From Novosphingobium sp. SG751A (GTDB lineage Bacteria; Pseudomonadota; Alphaproteobacteria; Sphingomonadales; Sphingomonadaceae), in contig NZ_JABGCB010000001.1 of the NCBI RefSeq assembly GCF_013149295.1, positions 372,001 through 436,000 of the forward strand: 64,000 nt of DNA, read 5' to 3'. Positions 45,328 through 53,704 of the stretch are shown here, one piece after another; the stretch's first letter is position 1, and each line of letters opens with the position of its first letter. Position numbers and translations under genes: made by a program. Under the pieces are notes generated by a model. The model did no database searches and was not told the origin of the DNA. It worked only from the letters and a program-made list of their open reading frames with translations.

Positions 45328-45750
45328 ATGACCCATACCGGACCTCATACCGGACAGTGCCTGTGCGGCGCGGTGAAGCTCTCGCTGGCGGGCGCCCCCA
45401 TCGCCGCGCGCATGTGCTGGTGCCATGACTGCCAGCGGCTGGCCAGCGGATCGGCCACGGTCAACGCCCTGTTCGCGCCGGAAAATGTGACGGTAACCGG
45501 GCCGGTGACGCTGCATCACAAGACCGCCGACAGCGGCAACACAGTCGAGCGCGCCTTTTGCAGCGCCTGCGGCAGCCATGTGTTCTCGCGGCCCCTGCTC
45601 GACCCGCCGGTGGCCTATCGCATCCGCGCGGGCGCGCTGGACAATCCCGAGATTGCCAAGCCGACCGGCATCATCTGGACCGCAAGCGCCCCATCATGGG
45701 CTGTGTTCGACCCGGCCCTTCCGCAATTCCCCAAAGCGCCGCCGGCGTAA
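45328..45750 (+). CDS. GFA-family zinc protein
   Basis: Small 140-residue protein of the glutathione-dependent formaldehyde-activating (GFA/Mss4) fold. Zinc-ligand cysteines are in GQCLCGAVKL, MCWCHDCQRL and FCSACGSHVF. The founding member was reported to help glutathione react with formaldehyde; most relatives are uncharacterised. The ATG at 45328 has AAGGAG seven bases upstream and lies one base after the acyltransferase stop. Confidence 0.87.
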   Translation: MTHTGPHTGQCLCGAVKLSLAGAPIAARMCWCHDCQRLASGSATVNALFAPENVTVTGPVTLHHKTADSGNTVERAFCSACGSHVFSRPLLDPPVAYRIRAGALDNPEIAKPTGIIWTASAPSWAVFDPALPQFPKAPPA

Positions 45751-45771
45751 ATCCAGCGGCGCCTGCGGGCA

Positions 45772-46512
45772 TCAATCCTGCGGGCGCAGCTTTTCCATCG
45801 GCACTTCGGCAAACATTTTCTGCACCGCCGGGCGCGCGTTGATCTGGTTGATCCAGCGCACCAGATGCGGCGCGTCGGCCTCGTTCACCATTTCGGGGAA
45901 GCTGTAATTCATGCCATTGGCGATGGCGAAATTGCAGATATCGGCCAGCGTGAACATGCCGCCCGCCAGCCATTCATGGTCGGCCAGATGGTCGTTGAGG
46001 CGCGTCACCGAAAAAGCGATCTTGCGCATTTCCTCGTCGAGCAGATCCTGCGGGAAGCCCTCTCGCGCGCGGCGCCATTTCACCTGTTGTTCAAAGACGG
46101 GAATGCCCTTCACCTTCTCCTCGAACGCCTCATCGCTCAGGCTTTTGACCATATTGCCGACATAGCGGTGCCAGCCGATGGTCGAGACGCACCAGCAGAA
46201 ATATTCGTCGACCCACTTGGTCCAGATCCGCATTTGCGCGCGGCCATAGGAATCGGCAGGACGCAGCTTGACCTCGCCGGGGTGTTCGTCTTCCAGATAT
46301 TCGCAGATCACCGTGCTTTCGGTAATCACCTTGTCGCCATCGACCAGCGCGGGCACCTGTCCGCGCGGATTGATGGCCTTGAACCAATCCTGATGATGCT
46401 CAAAGATGGCCGGGTTCAGGCGGTGGCCTTCAAAGGGCGTGCCCTTTTCATAAAGGGTAAGCAGCGGCTTCATCGAATTGGCGGCGGGGCCAAAGGAATA
46501 GAGTTTGAGCAT
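45772..46512 (-). CDS. Glutathione S-transferase resembling beta-etherase LigF
   Basis: Cytoplasmic glutathione transferase of 246 residues. The thioredoxin-fold N-domain (1-80) has LKLYSFGPAANSMKP with a Ser near 13, INPRGQVPALVDGD and ESTVICEYLE. The helical C-domain contains WTKWVDEYFCWCVSTIGW (about 98-115), a signature I associate closely with LigF of Sphingobium SYK-6, which cleaves the beta-aryl ether bond of lignin-type dimers. The N-terminal blocks also match that enzyme. Other Lig genes are not nearby, so the substrate is not proven. Confidence 0.82.
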   Translation of the reverse strand: MLKLYSFGPAANSMKPLLTLYEKGTPFEGHRLNPAIFEHHQDWFKAINPRGQVPALVDGDKVITESTVICEYLEDEHPGEVKLRPADSYGRAQMRIWTKWVDEYFCWCVSTIGWHRYVGNMVKSLSDEAFEEKVKGIPVFEQQVKWRRAREGFPQDLLDEEMRKIAFSVTRLNDHLADHEWLAGGMFTLADICNFAIANGMNYSFPEMVNEADAPHLVRWINQINARPAVQKMFAEVPMEKLRPQD

Positions 46513-46561
46513 TGTCCGGGCATCCTCTTGTGCTTTGCGCCGACCTTAAGGAATGTAAGCA

Positions 46562-47443
46562 ATGCATACAAGTGGTGGGGAAAATACCCGTCAGATTCAG
46601 CCCATCGGGCCCAGCCGCTTTGCCGCAATCCGCGCACGCATCGAAAGCTTTTCCCCGCGCCCCGGCTGGCGCACATGGGTCTATGAGTTCCTGCTCTTCG
46701 GTTTCAAGCAAGGCTGGGCCTGCCTGTTTGGCGGCCTGATGCTGGGGCTGCTGCTGCTCACCCATCTGTTCTATCCCGCCCATGCGGCGCTGGCCCGCTA
46801 TGATATGCTAACGCTGGCAGCGCTGGGCATACAGGTTGCCATGCTGGCGCTACGGCTGGAAAGCCGGGAAGAGGCGCGGGTGATAGCCGCCTTTCACATC
46901 GTGGGTACGGCGATGGAACTGTTCAAGACCGCACAGGGGTCATGGGTCTATCCTGAAGCGGGGTTTCTGCGGATCGGCAATGTGCCGCTGTTCTCCGGCT
47001 TCATGTATGCGGCGGTGGGCAGCTATATCGCCCGCGTGTGGCGCATCTTTGATTTCCGTTTCAGCCATTATCCCGATGAAAGGCTGGCGGTACTGGTGGC
47101 GGTGCTGATCTATGTGAATTTCTTTGCACATCATTGGCTGCCCGATATCCGCTTGGGCCTGTTTGCAGCGATCGGCCTGCTGTTCTCGCGCACGCGGGTC
47201 TATTTCCGGAATTGGCGGGTACATCGCTGGATGCCGCTTTTGCTGGGGTGGTCTCTGGTGGCGGGCTTTATCTGGATCGCGGAAAATATCGCCACATTCG
47301 CCAATGCATGGCTCTATCCGGGGCAGCGGCACGGCTGGGTGATGGTTTCGCCCGGCAAGCTGGGGGCTTGGTATCTGTTGATGTATATTTCGTTTGTGCT
47401 GGTGGCGCGGCTGCATCGCGCCGCGCCGCCGCGCGATCAATAG
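46562..47443 (+). CDS. DUF817-family membrane protein
   Basis: Integral membrane protein of 293 residues with seven or eight hydrophobic helices and the family block FKTAQGSWVYPEAGFLRIGN (about 121-140) followed by VPLFSGFMYAAVGSYIARVW. Function is unknown for the family. It is divergent from the LigF-like gene by 49 bases, so the two may share regulation. It overlaps the convergent muramidase-like gene by seven bases at the 3' end. Confidence 0.85.
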   Translation: MHTSGGENTRQIQPIGPSRFAAIRARIESFSPRPGWRTWVYEFLLFGFKQGWACLFGGLMLGLLLLTHLFYPAHAALARYDMLTLAALGIQVAMLALRLESREEARVIAAFHIVGTAMELFKTAQGSWVYPEAGFLRIGNVPLFSGFMYAAVGSYIARVWRIFDFRFSHYPDERLAVLVAVLIYVNFFAHHWLPDIRLGLFAAIGLLFSRTRVYFRNWRVHRWMPLLLGWSLVAGFIWIAENIATFANAWLYPGQRHGWVMVSPGKLGAWYLLMYISFVLVARLHRAAPPRDQ

Positions 47444-48660
47444 AGCAGATAGGGAGCGACTTCCTCCGCCCAGCGCGCCTCGTCCGGCGTGGTGATCGCA
47501 TCGAGATCGGTCGCGCAAGAGCCTGCATCATCCACCCATTCACGCAGCTCCGGACCACCATTGATGACGTCAATGGCCAGCCGCGTCAGCTCATACTCAT
47601 AGGGAAAATCGCGCCACAGCGGATAATCGGGATAGAGCCGCCGGATCGCCTTGAAGGCCAGCGCCTGCAAGCGCCATGGGCGGAAGGCTTGGTGATCGTA
47701 AAATCCGCCCTCGGCATGGATCATCAGCGCGCTGCACAATTGGCCGACATGCTTGTGGAACGTCGGCGTGAACCAGCATTCGCGCAGGGCGCAACCGGTC
47801 ATCCATTGCGGGGCGAAGCTCTGCATCTCGGCCAGCACCGCCTTGGCATCCACATCCGGCGCGCCGAAAAGCACCTCCAAAGGCCGCGTCGTGCCGCGCC
47901 CTTCGGACAGGTTCGTGCCCTCCAGCATCACCGTCCCGGCATAAGCGCGCGCCATATTGAGGCTCGCGGCATTCGGGCTGGGGTTGATCCAGAGCCGCTC
48001 CTCGGGCCAGCCAAAACCGGCCAGACCTGCCCGCGCCGGGGCATCGGGCTGCCAGCCCTCCATTGTGATGACGCGGTAATCAACGTCCAGCTTGAAATGA
48101 TCGACGAACCAGCGCCCCATCTCGCCCAGCGTCAGGCCGTGGCGCATCGGCATCGGCCCGGCGCCAACAAAACTCTCCTGCCCAGGCAGGAGCGTCAGCC
48201 CCTCGATGGGCCGCCCCGCAGGGTTGGGTCGGTCCAGCACCCAGACCGATTTGCCCGTGCCCGATGCGGCCTCCAGCAGATAGAGCAGCGTGGTGACGAA
48301 AGTGTAGATCCGGCAGCCAAGGTCCTGAAGATCGAAGAGAAAAACGTCCGCTGTGTCCATCATCGCCGGGGTCGGGCGGCGCACCTGTCCATAAAGGCTG
48401 AACACCGGGATGCCCAGAGCGGGGTCGAACTCGTCCTCCGTCTCGACCATATTGTCCTGCTTGTCGCCCTTCAGCCCATGCTGCGGACCAAAGGCGCTGG
48501 TCAGGCTCACATCCACGCAGGTGGCCAGCGCGTCGAGACTATGCACCAACCCAGCCGTCAGCGAGGCGGGATGCGCGACCAGCGAAACGCGGCGTCCGGC
48601 AAGCGGCGCACGAAGCGAGGGATCAGCGAGCAGGCGGTCAAGGCCGAACAGAACAGTCAT
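47437..48660 (-). CDS. NamZ-like exo-beta-N-acetylmuramidase (DUF1343)
   Basis: A 407-residue protein with the DUF1343/NamZ pattern: VSLVAHPASLTAGLVHSLDA, TSAFGPQHGLKGDKQDN and PVFSLYGQVRRPTPAMMD in the N-terminal Rossmann-like domain. VFLFDLQDLGCRIYTFVTTL and LEGTNLSEGRGTTRPLE follow. Characterised NamZ enzymes cut terminal N-acetylmuramic acid from peptidoglycan fragments. No signal peptide is visible, so it would act on imported fragments or be exported otherwise. Its start overlaps the DOMON-like gene by four bases (ATGA). Confidence 0.88.
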   Translation of the reverse strand: MTVLFGLDRLLADPSLRAPLAGRRVSLVAHPASLTAGLVHSLDALATCVDVSLTSAFGPQHGLKGDKQDNMVETEDEFDPALGIPVFSLYGQVRRPTPAMMDTADVFLFDLQDLGCRIYTFVTTLLYLLEAASGTGKSVWVLDRPNPAGRPIEGLTLLPGQESFVGAGPMPMRHGLTLGEMGRWFVDHFKLDVDYRVITMEGWQPDAPARAGLAGFGWPEERLWINPSPNAASLNMARAYAGTVMLEGTNLSEGRGTTRPLEVLFGAPDVDAKAVLAEMQSFAPQWMTGCALRECWFTPTFHKHVGQLCSALMIHAEGGFYDHQAFRPWRLQALAFKAIRRLYPDYPLWRDFPYEYELTRLAIDVINGGPELREWVDDAGSCATDLDAITTPDEARWAEEVAPYLLY

Positions 48661-49196
48661 GGTGCCTCCGCTGCCGCAAGCTGGAGCGTGAAGCAAGAGC
48701 GCTTGTGAAAATCGGGCCGTCCTTCGCCGTGTGCCAGCGCCCAATAGGATTTATGCCCCCCCGCCTCCTCGATCACGGCGGTCAGGCCCGCACAAACCGC
48801 GCCATCCAGAATCGCGCGCGGCAGGCGGACCTCGCAGATCGCCTCATCCCCCGCCCGCGCCATGGCGATTACCGGGGCGATTGGCATATCCGCATCATCG
48901 CCATCAGCGCGATAATCGGCAAAAGCATAAGTCGCCCAGCGCGAGGAGGGCGAGAAATTGAACTCCTGATAAGTCGTCCCCGCCCGCCCTAGAAACAGCT
49001 CAAAACAGGTCGCCTGCCACAGGTCATCCTTGCGCTCCGGCGCGGCGGGCGCGGGCAGCACCAGCCCCCCCGCCCCGCCCACGCGATAGCGCAGCACCAG
49101 CGCATCCCCGCGCGCCTCCCATTCCACCCGCAGGGATTTCACCTCCAACGCGGGCGTTTGCGGATGACAGATCAGCGAGAAAGTTCCCAAAGCCAA
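48657..49196 (-). CDS. DOMON-like domain protein
   Basis: A 179-residue protein of the DOMON-like group, seen from [21 protein letters not shown] (first 20 [20 protein letters not shown]) and the pattern [19 protein letters not shown]. These proteins have a beta-sandwich that can bind heme or sugars in relatives. No signal peptide is visible. The apparent start is a TTG at 49196, and another TTG lies two codons on, so the exact N-terminus is uncertain. It is coupled to the NamZ-like gene by a four-base overlap, suggesting a shared role with sugar fragments. Confidence 0.75.
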   Translation of the reverse strand: MALGTFSLICHPQTPALEVKSLRVEWEARGDALVLRYRVGGAGGLVLPAPAAPERKDDLWQATCFELFLGRAGTTYQEFNFSPSSRWATYAFADYRADGDDADMPIAPVIAMARAGDEAICEVRLPRAILDGAVCAGLTAVIEEAGGHKSYWALAHGEGRPDFHKRSCFTLQLAAAEAP

Positions 49197-49235
49197 TTCT
49201 CCATGCTAGGCGGCAGCTTCAATCAAGAGGCAAAC

Positions 49236-50465
49236 ATGACCGAATACAAGTCCGACCTGCTGCGCCTGCTCAACGAGCGGGGCTATATCCACCAGTTGAC
49301 CGATGCCGCCGCGCTCGATGCGTTGGCCTGTAAGCAGGTGGTGCCGGGCTATATCGGCTTCGATCCCACCGCGCCATCGCTGCACGTGGGGTCGATGGTG
49401 CAGATCATGCTGCTGCGCCGTTTGCAACAGGCCGGGCACAAGCCCATCGTCGTGATGGGCGGCGGCACCGGCAAGATCGGCGACCCCAGCTTCAAGGACG
49501 AAGCGCGCAAGCTGATGACCGACGAGATCATCGCGGACAATGTCGCCTCGATCCGCCGGGTGTTCGATCGTTTCCTGACCTTTGGTGACGGGCCGAGCGA
49601 TGCGATCATGGTCGACAATGCCGAATGGCTCGACAAGCTGGGCTATATCTCGTTCCTGCGCGAGGTGGGCCAGCATTTCAGCGTCAACCGGATGCTTTCC
49701 TTCGACTCGGTCAAAACAAGGCTGGATCGTGAACAGTCGCTGTCGTTCCTTGAATTCAACTATATGATTCTTCAAGGCTATGACTTCCGCGAATTGTCAA
49801 AGCGCTATGGCTGCCGCCTGCAGATGGGCGGGTCGGACCAATGGGGCAATATCGTCAACGGCATCGAACTGACCCGCCGCATGGACGGGGTCGAGGTGTT
49901 TGGCGTCACCACCCCGCTGCTGACCACAGCCGACGGCGCCAAGATGGGCAAGTCCGTCAATGGCGCGGTCTGGCTCAACGATGATGCGCTGCCCGCCTAT
50001 GACTTCTGGCAATATTGGCGCAACACAGACGATCGCGACGTGGGCCGCTTCCTCAAGCTGTTCACCGACCTGCCGCTCGATGAAATCGCCCGCCTTGAAA
50101 GCCTTGAGGGCAGCGAGATCAACGCCGCCAAGATCGTGCTGGCCAATGAAGTGACGAAACTGGTGCGCGGCGAAGAAGCCGCCAAGGCTGCCGAAGCCAC
50201 CGCCAGCGCCACTTTTGCCGGCGGCGGGCTGGGCGCGGATCTGCCCGTGTGGCATGTTCCGGCCGAGGGCTGTACGATCGTCGATGCGCTGGTCGGAATT
50301 GGTTTTGCGGCGAGCCGAGGCGAAGCCAAGCGTTTGATCGCGGGCGGCGGGGCCAAGCTGGACGGCGTCGGCGTTAGTGATGAAAATCAGGTCATTAGCC
50401 TTGAAAGCGGGGAAATCCGCCTTTCTTCGGGCAAAAAAAAGCACGGGATTCTCAAGGCTCTGTAA
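49236..50465 (+). CDS. tyrS: Tyrosyl-tRNA synthetase
   Basis: Class I enzyme charging tRNA-Tyr. The 409-residue protein has the HIGH-like motif in PTAPSLHVG (about 46-54), [11 protein letters not shown] for tyrosine binding and the KMSKS-like KMGKS (about 235). A C-terminal S4 RNA-binding domain (about 345-405) follows. The ATG at 49236 has AAGAGG five bases upstream; the frame is open further but the start fits the family. It is followed by a perfect 12-bp hairpin. Confidence 0.97.
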   Translation: MTEYKSDLLRLLNERGYIHQLTDAAALDALACKQVVPGYIGFDPTAPSLHVGSMVQIMLLRRLQQAGHKPIVVMGGGTGKIGDPSFKDEARKLMTDEIIADNVASIRRVFDRFLTFGDGPSDAIMVDNAEWLDKLGYISFLREVGQHFSVNRMLSFDSVKTRLDREQSLSFLEFNYMILQGYDFRELSKRYGCRLQMGGSDQWGNIVNGIELTRRMDGVEVFGVTTPLLTTADGAKMGKSVNGAVWLNDDALPAYDFWQYWRNTDDRDVGRFLKLFTDLPLDEIARLESLEGSEINAAKIVLANEVTKLVRGEEAAKAAEATASATFAGGGLGADLPVWHVPAEGCTIVDALVGIGFAASRGEAKRLIAGGGAKLDGVGVSDENQVISLESGEIRLSSGKKKHGILKAL

Positions 50466-50473
50466 TGGTCAAA

Positions 50474-50499
50474 GGGGGCGGCAAGCTCTTGCCGCCCCC
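50474..50499 (+). terminator. Hairpin after tyrS
   Basis: A perfect 12-bp GC-rich inverted repeat (50474-50485 with 50488-50499) starts nine bases after the tyrS stop codon. The loop is effectively four bases. A smaller GGCAGGTTCTTGCC hairpin follows at about 50503-50516. There is no T-run. Confidence 0.6.
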
Positions 50500-50587
50500 A
50501 CCGGCAGGTTCTTGCCATATTTACCATTTTTTCGCCATTTGTGTCATAAAAGCATCTCCTCACATATATAACGCAGGAGATTGACAC

Positions 50588-50920
50588 ATGGCATCAGGGG
50601 CACAGCTTTCGGTTACCGAACTGCGCCGCGCCGCGCGCCATCCGGTCAGTTTTCGGGTGGTCGCAGAACACCGGCGCGAAGGCGATGTGATGCTCGACAT
50701 CGCCAATATTTCAATCCACGGCTTTATGGTCGGCAACAAGGTCGAACTGGGGCGCGGCGAAAGAGTGACGATCCGCCTGCCCGTTGTCGGGCGCATTGAG
50801 GCTCATCTCATCTGGTCGACCGATGATCGTTCGGGTTTTCAATTCGAACGCATCATCCGTCAGGATGACTTCACCAACATGATCGCCGCCCTTCAACCCA
50901 ACCCGCGCCTGCGCCGCTAA
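50588..50920 (+). CDS. PilZ-domain protein with intact c-di-GMP motifs
   Basis: A 110-residue single PilZ domain. The RxxxR motif is present in LRRAARHPVSF (Arg15 and Arg19 region) and the (D/N)xSxxG motif in NISIHGFMV, so cyclic di-GMP binding is likely. It starts at an ATG with CAGGAG about eight bases upstream. It stands alone between tyrS and an MFS gene; its partner or target (motility, attachment or polysaccharide) is not in the window. Confidence 0.85.
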   Translation: MASGAQLSVTELRRAARHPVSFRVVAEHRREGDVMLDIANISIHGFMVGNKVELGRGERVTIRLPVVGRIEAHLIWSTDDRSGFQFERIIRQDDFTNMIAALQPNPRLRR

Positions 50921-51017
50921 ATCATTCCGGCCGGGCACAGGGGGACGAAAGGCAGATTTTTCGTTCCCCAAGCACTGGTATCTTGGCAATCGCCCTCGCA
51001 CCTGCCACATCGGCGCG

Positions 51018-52271
51018 GTGATGGAGCCAACCAACCCTCTGCAAATCGCCGACTATCGCCGATTTTGGATCGCCCGTTTCCTCTCATGGCTGTCAGGGTC
51101 GGGCATGGTGGTCATCATCGGCTATCAGCTTTATGATCTGGCGCGCCAATCCTATGGGATGACCATTGCCCAGGCCTCCTTCATGCTGGGGGTGCTGGGT
51201 TTTGTGCAATTCGTGCCGATGCTTCTTTTGACGCCGGTTTCGGGCGTGGTGTCCGACCGGTTTGACCGGCGCAAAGTGGGCGCGCTCTCGGTTTCTGTCG
51301 ATATGGTCATGGCCTTCACGCTGGCGATCACCACATGGCAAGGCTGGCTCAGCCTGCCGCTGGTGCTGTTTCTGGGCATGGCGCATGGCACGGCGCGGGT
51401 GTTTGTCGGGCCCTCGGTCGGGGCCATCGCGCCGATGATCGTGCCGCCCGCACTCTTGCCCCGCGCGATTGCGATGAATTCCATGGCGATGCAGTCGGGC
51501 ACGATTGCCGGGCCTGCGGTGGCCGGACTGCTGTTTGGCTGGCACCCTTCGCTGTTCTATTGGATGGCCTCTGCGCTGCTGTGCGTTTCGGCGCTGGCCT
51601 TGCTGACGATCCGCCCCCTGCCCGCCCATGCCGCCAATCGCGAAACCCATCCGATGCGCATGGCATGGGAGGGCCTCACCTTTGTGCGCGGCAATCCGTT
51701 CCTGCTGGGCTGCATTACGCTCGATCTGTTCGCGGTGCTGCTGGCCGGGGCCACAGCGCTGATGCCGGTCTATGCGCGCGACATTCTGCATGTCGGCCCC
51801 ACGGGTCTGGGCCAGATGCGCGCGGCCCCGGCGGTGGGCGCGGCAGTGCTTGGGGTGCTGCTGTCCATCAAGCCGCTGGAGCGGCGGGTGGGCATCACCA
51901 TGCTCGGCTCGGTCGCGTTGTTTGGCGCGGCCACGGCGGTGTTTGCCGTTTCCACCAATTATGCGCTGTCGCTGGCCATGCTGGCGGTACTGGGCGCGGC
52001 GGACATGATCAGCATGTTCGTACGCTCCACCTTGGTTCAGATGCATACGCCCGATGCGATGCGCGGGCGGGTTTCGGCGATTTCGGGTCTGGCCATCGGC
52101 GCTTCCAACGAATTGGGCGAGATGGAATCGGGCATTGCCGCATGGCTGCTGGGCGCGCAGGGGGCGGTGCTGTTTGGCGGCCTTGGCGCGGTGGCTGTGA
52201 CGCTGATCTGGGCCGTGTTGTTCCCGCAAATCCGCAAAGCCAATCGCTTTACCCCCCAAGAGGATGATTGA
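51018..52271 (+). CDS. MFS transporter (EntS-like MFS_3 family)
   Basis: Inner-membrane transporter of about 416-417 residues with ten to twelve helices. The cytoplasmic loop motif DRFDRRKVG between helices 2 and 3 is the MFS signature. Later, DAMRGRVSAI and ELGEMESGI match the EntS-like MFS_3 group that exports siderophores and other compounds. The start is GTG 51018 or the next codon ATG 51021. It lies two bases before the dienelactone hydrolase gene. The substrate is unknown. Confidence 0.85.
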   Translation: MMEPTNPLQIADYRRFWIARFLSWLSGSGMVVIIGYQLYDLARQSYGMTIAQASFMLGVLGFVQFVPMLLLTPVSGVVSDRFDRRKVGALSVSVDMVMAFTLAITTWQGWLSLPLVLFLGMAHGTARVFVGPSVGAIAPMIVPPALLPRAIAMNSMAMQSGTIAGPAVAGLLFGWHPSLFYWMASALLCVSALALLTIRPLPAHAANRETHPMRMAWEGLTFVRGNPFLLGCITLDLFAVLLAGATALMPVYARDILHVGPTGLGQMRAAPAVGAAVLGVLLSIKPLERRVGITMLGSVALFGAATAVFAVSTNYALSLAMLAVLGAADMISMFVRSTLVQMHTPDAMRGRVSAISGLAIGASNELGEMESGIAAWLLGAQGAVLFGGLGAVAVTLIWAVLFPQIRKANRFTPQEDD

Positions 52272-52273
52272 TC

Positions 52274-52975
52274 ATGCTTGAGCCTGTTTCCTATTCCGAC
52301 GGCGATGTCTCGCTGACGGGCTGGCTGGCGCGCCCGGCCGGGGTGCCGCGCGCCGCGATCCTGATCTGGCCCACCATCGCCAATGTCGGCCCCGCCATTG
52401 AGGCGCGCGCCGCCGCTCTGGCAGAGCAAGGCTATCTGGCCATGATCGGCGATTTCTATGGCGCGCCGGTGGCCAGTTTCGAGGCTTCCTTCCCCATGGC
52501 CGAGGCGCTGCGCGGCGATTGGGACCAATATCGCACCCGCCTGCATGCCGCGCTTTCGGCGCTGCGCGCACTGCCCGGTGCCGAAGGACTCAAGGTCGGC
52601 GTGATCGGCTATTGCATGGGCGGTCAGGCCGCGCTCGAACTGGCGCGTGACGGGGCCGACATTGCCGCCGCGGTCAGCTTCCACGGCGTGTTCGGCACGC
52701 AAAAGCCCGCCGCCCCCGGCGCGGTCAAGGCGCGCATTCTGGTGCTGCATGGCGATGCCGACCCACTGGCCCCGCGCAGCGCCGTCATCGGCCTGTGGGA
52801 GGAATTGGACGCCGCCGGGGCCAATTGGCATTTCCACGCCTATGCGGGTGTGCGCCATGGCTTTACCGACCCCGACAGCGATGCGCGCGGCAAGGACTTC
52901 CTGGGCTATAACACCAGCGCCGACCGTCAGAGCTGGGCCGCGATGCTCAGCTTCTTTGACGAGATTTTTGCCTGA
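52274..52975 (+). CDS. Dienelactone hydrolase family protein
   Basis: Alpha/beta hydrolase of 233 residues. The nucleophile Cys is in GYCMGGQAAL (about 115-124), the acid in HGDADPLAP (about 158) and the His in GVRHGFTDP (about 195), the Cys-Asp-His triad of this family. True dienelactone hydrolase acts in chlorocatechol breakdown, but most genomic members act on other esters or lactones. The ATG at 52274 is just after the MFS stop; GAGGA stands about seven bases upstream. No catechol pathway genes are nearby. Confidence 0.88.
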   Translation: MLEPVSYSDGDVSLTGWLARPAGVPRAAILIWPTIANVGPAIEARAAALAEQGYLAMIGDFYGAPVASFEASFPMAEALRGDWDQYRTRLHAALSALRALPGAEGLKVGVIGYCMGGQAALELARDGADIAAAVSFHGVFGTQKPAAPGAVKARILVLHGDADPLAPRSAVIGLWEELDAAGANWHFHAYAGVRHGFTDPDSDARGKDFLGYNTSADRQSWAAMLSFFDEIFA

Positions 52976-53347
52976 TTAATCGACGCGCTGGAGGGCATCC
53001 CCCTCCAGCTTGCGATAGAAGCAACTGCGCGCGCCCGTGTGGCAGGCCGGACCTTCGGGCTTGCACAACATGACCAGCGCGTCCTGATCGCAATCGACGC
53101 GAATTTCCTGCACCCGCAGAAAATGGCCCGAGGTTTCGCCCTTGAGCCAAAGCCGCCCGCGCGAACGCGAATGGAAATGGGCCAGTCCCGTCTCACGTGT
53201 TTTGTCCAGCGCCTGCGCATCCATGAACGCTACCATCAGGATTTCCCGGCTTTCCGAATCAACCGCGATGGCCGTCAAAAGCCCCTGCGCATCGAAACGC
53301 GGCATGAAAGTGGAACCGGATTCGCGCTCGATATTCCCGGCGGACAT
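52976..53347 (-). CDS. hisI: Phosphoribosyl-AMP cyclohydrolase
   Basis: Third step of histidine synthesis, opening the purine ring of PR-AMP. The 123-residue HisI has Zn/Mg residues in VDCDQDALVMLC and the Cys of ACHTGARSCFYR, plus EILMVAFMDAQAL and HFHSRSRGRLWLKGE. The stop is directly after the convergent dienelactone hydrolase stop. The ATG at 53347 has GGGAAG about eight bases upstream. The frame stays open to 53533, but that part is poor in third-position G/C and lies outside the family. Confidence 0.94.
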   Translation of the reverse strand: MSAGNIERESGSTFMPRFDAQGLLTAIAVDSESREILMVAFMDAQALDKTRETGLAHFHSRSRGRLWLKGETSGHFLRVQEIRVDCDQDALVMLCKPEGPACHTGARSCFYRKLEGDALQRVD

Positions 53348-53544
53348 ACGTAAAACTTCCCGTTCAAGGCGCCCCAGCCCTCTGCTGGACGCGGTGATGT
53401 TGCGCGATAACCACAACTGGGGGCGAAAATCCACACTTGCGATGATCGCCTCTTTATCTTTGGCCCGAAAAGTTGAAACAAATCGGTCACGGTCTTGAGG
53501 GAGATCGTATTGCCAGGCAGCGTAAAGCGCCACGGTTCAGGGAA

Positions 53545-53697
53545 ATGCCAGCCAGCGCTGAAAGAGTGTTGCGCGGTAGAGAAGAGGGTTCAGGTGTGGT
53601 GGCCCATCAGGGGGGGACACCAGTTGCGCTGAGAAGCGTCGCCTATCAGTTTCGTCACGTTAACGCCCGGAGGTCTGACCTCCGGGCGTTTTCTTAT
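53545..53697 (+). ncRNA. Candidate small RNA with intrinsic terminator
   Basis: Within the 357-base gap between hisI and comF, the plus strand ends in a perfect 13-bp stem (53662-53674 with 53678-53690) and a T-rich tail (TTTTCTT). Upstream are a short GGTGT/ACACC stem (53593-53597 with 53617-53621) with an inner CCC-ATCA-GGG, and a CGCT-GAGA-AGCG hairpin with a GNRA loop (53627-53638). No plus-strand gene needs this terminator. It does not match 6S, SRP or tmRNA by eye. The 5' end is a guess. Confidence 0.5.
53662..53697 (+). terminator. Strong terminator on + strand before comF end
   Basis: The stem is AACGCCCGGAGGT with its complement, the loop is three bases, and TTTTCTT follows on the plus strand. 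The minus strand has no T-run, so it is not primarily the comF terminator. Confidence 0.85.
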
Positions 53698-53704
53698 GGC
53701 GCAG

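Noticed and set aside
53348..53533. N-terminal extension of hisI
   Set aside because: Third codon positions are much less G/C-rich than in nearby genes, and HisI proteins do not carry this part; the start at 53347 has a good ribosome-binding site.
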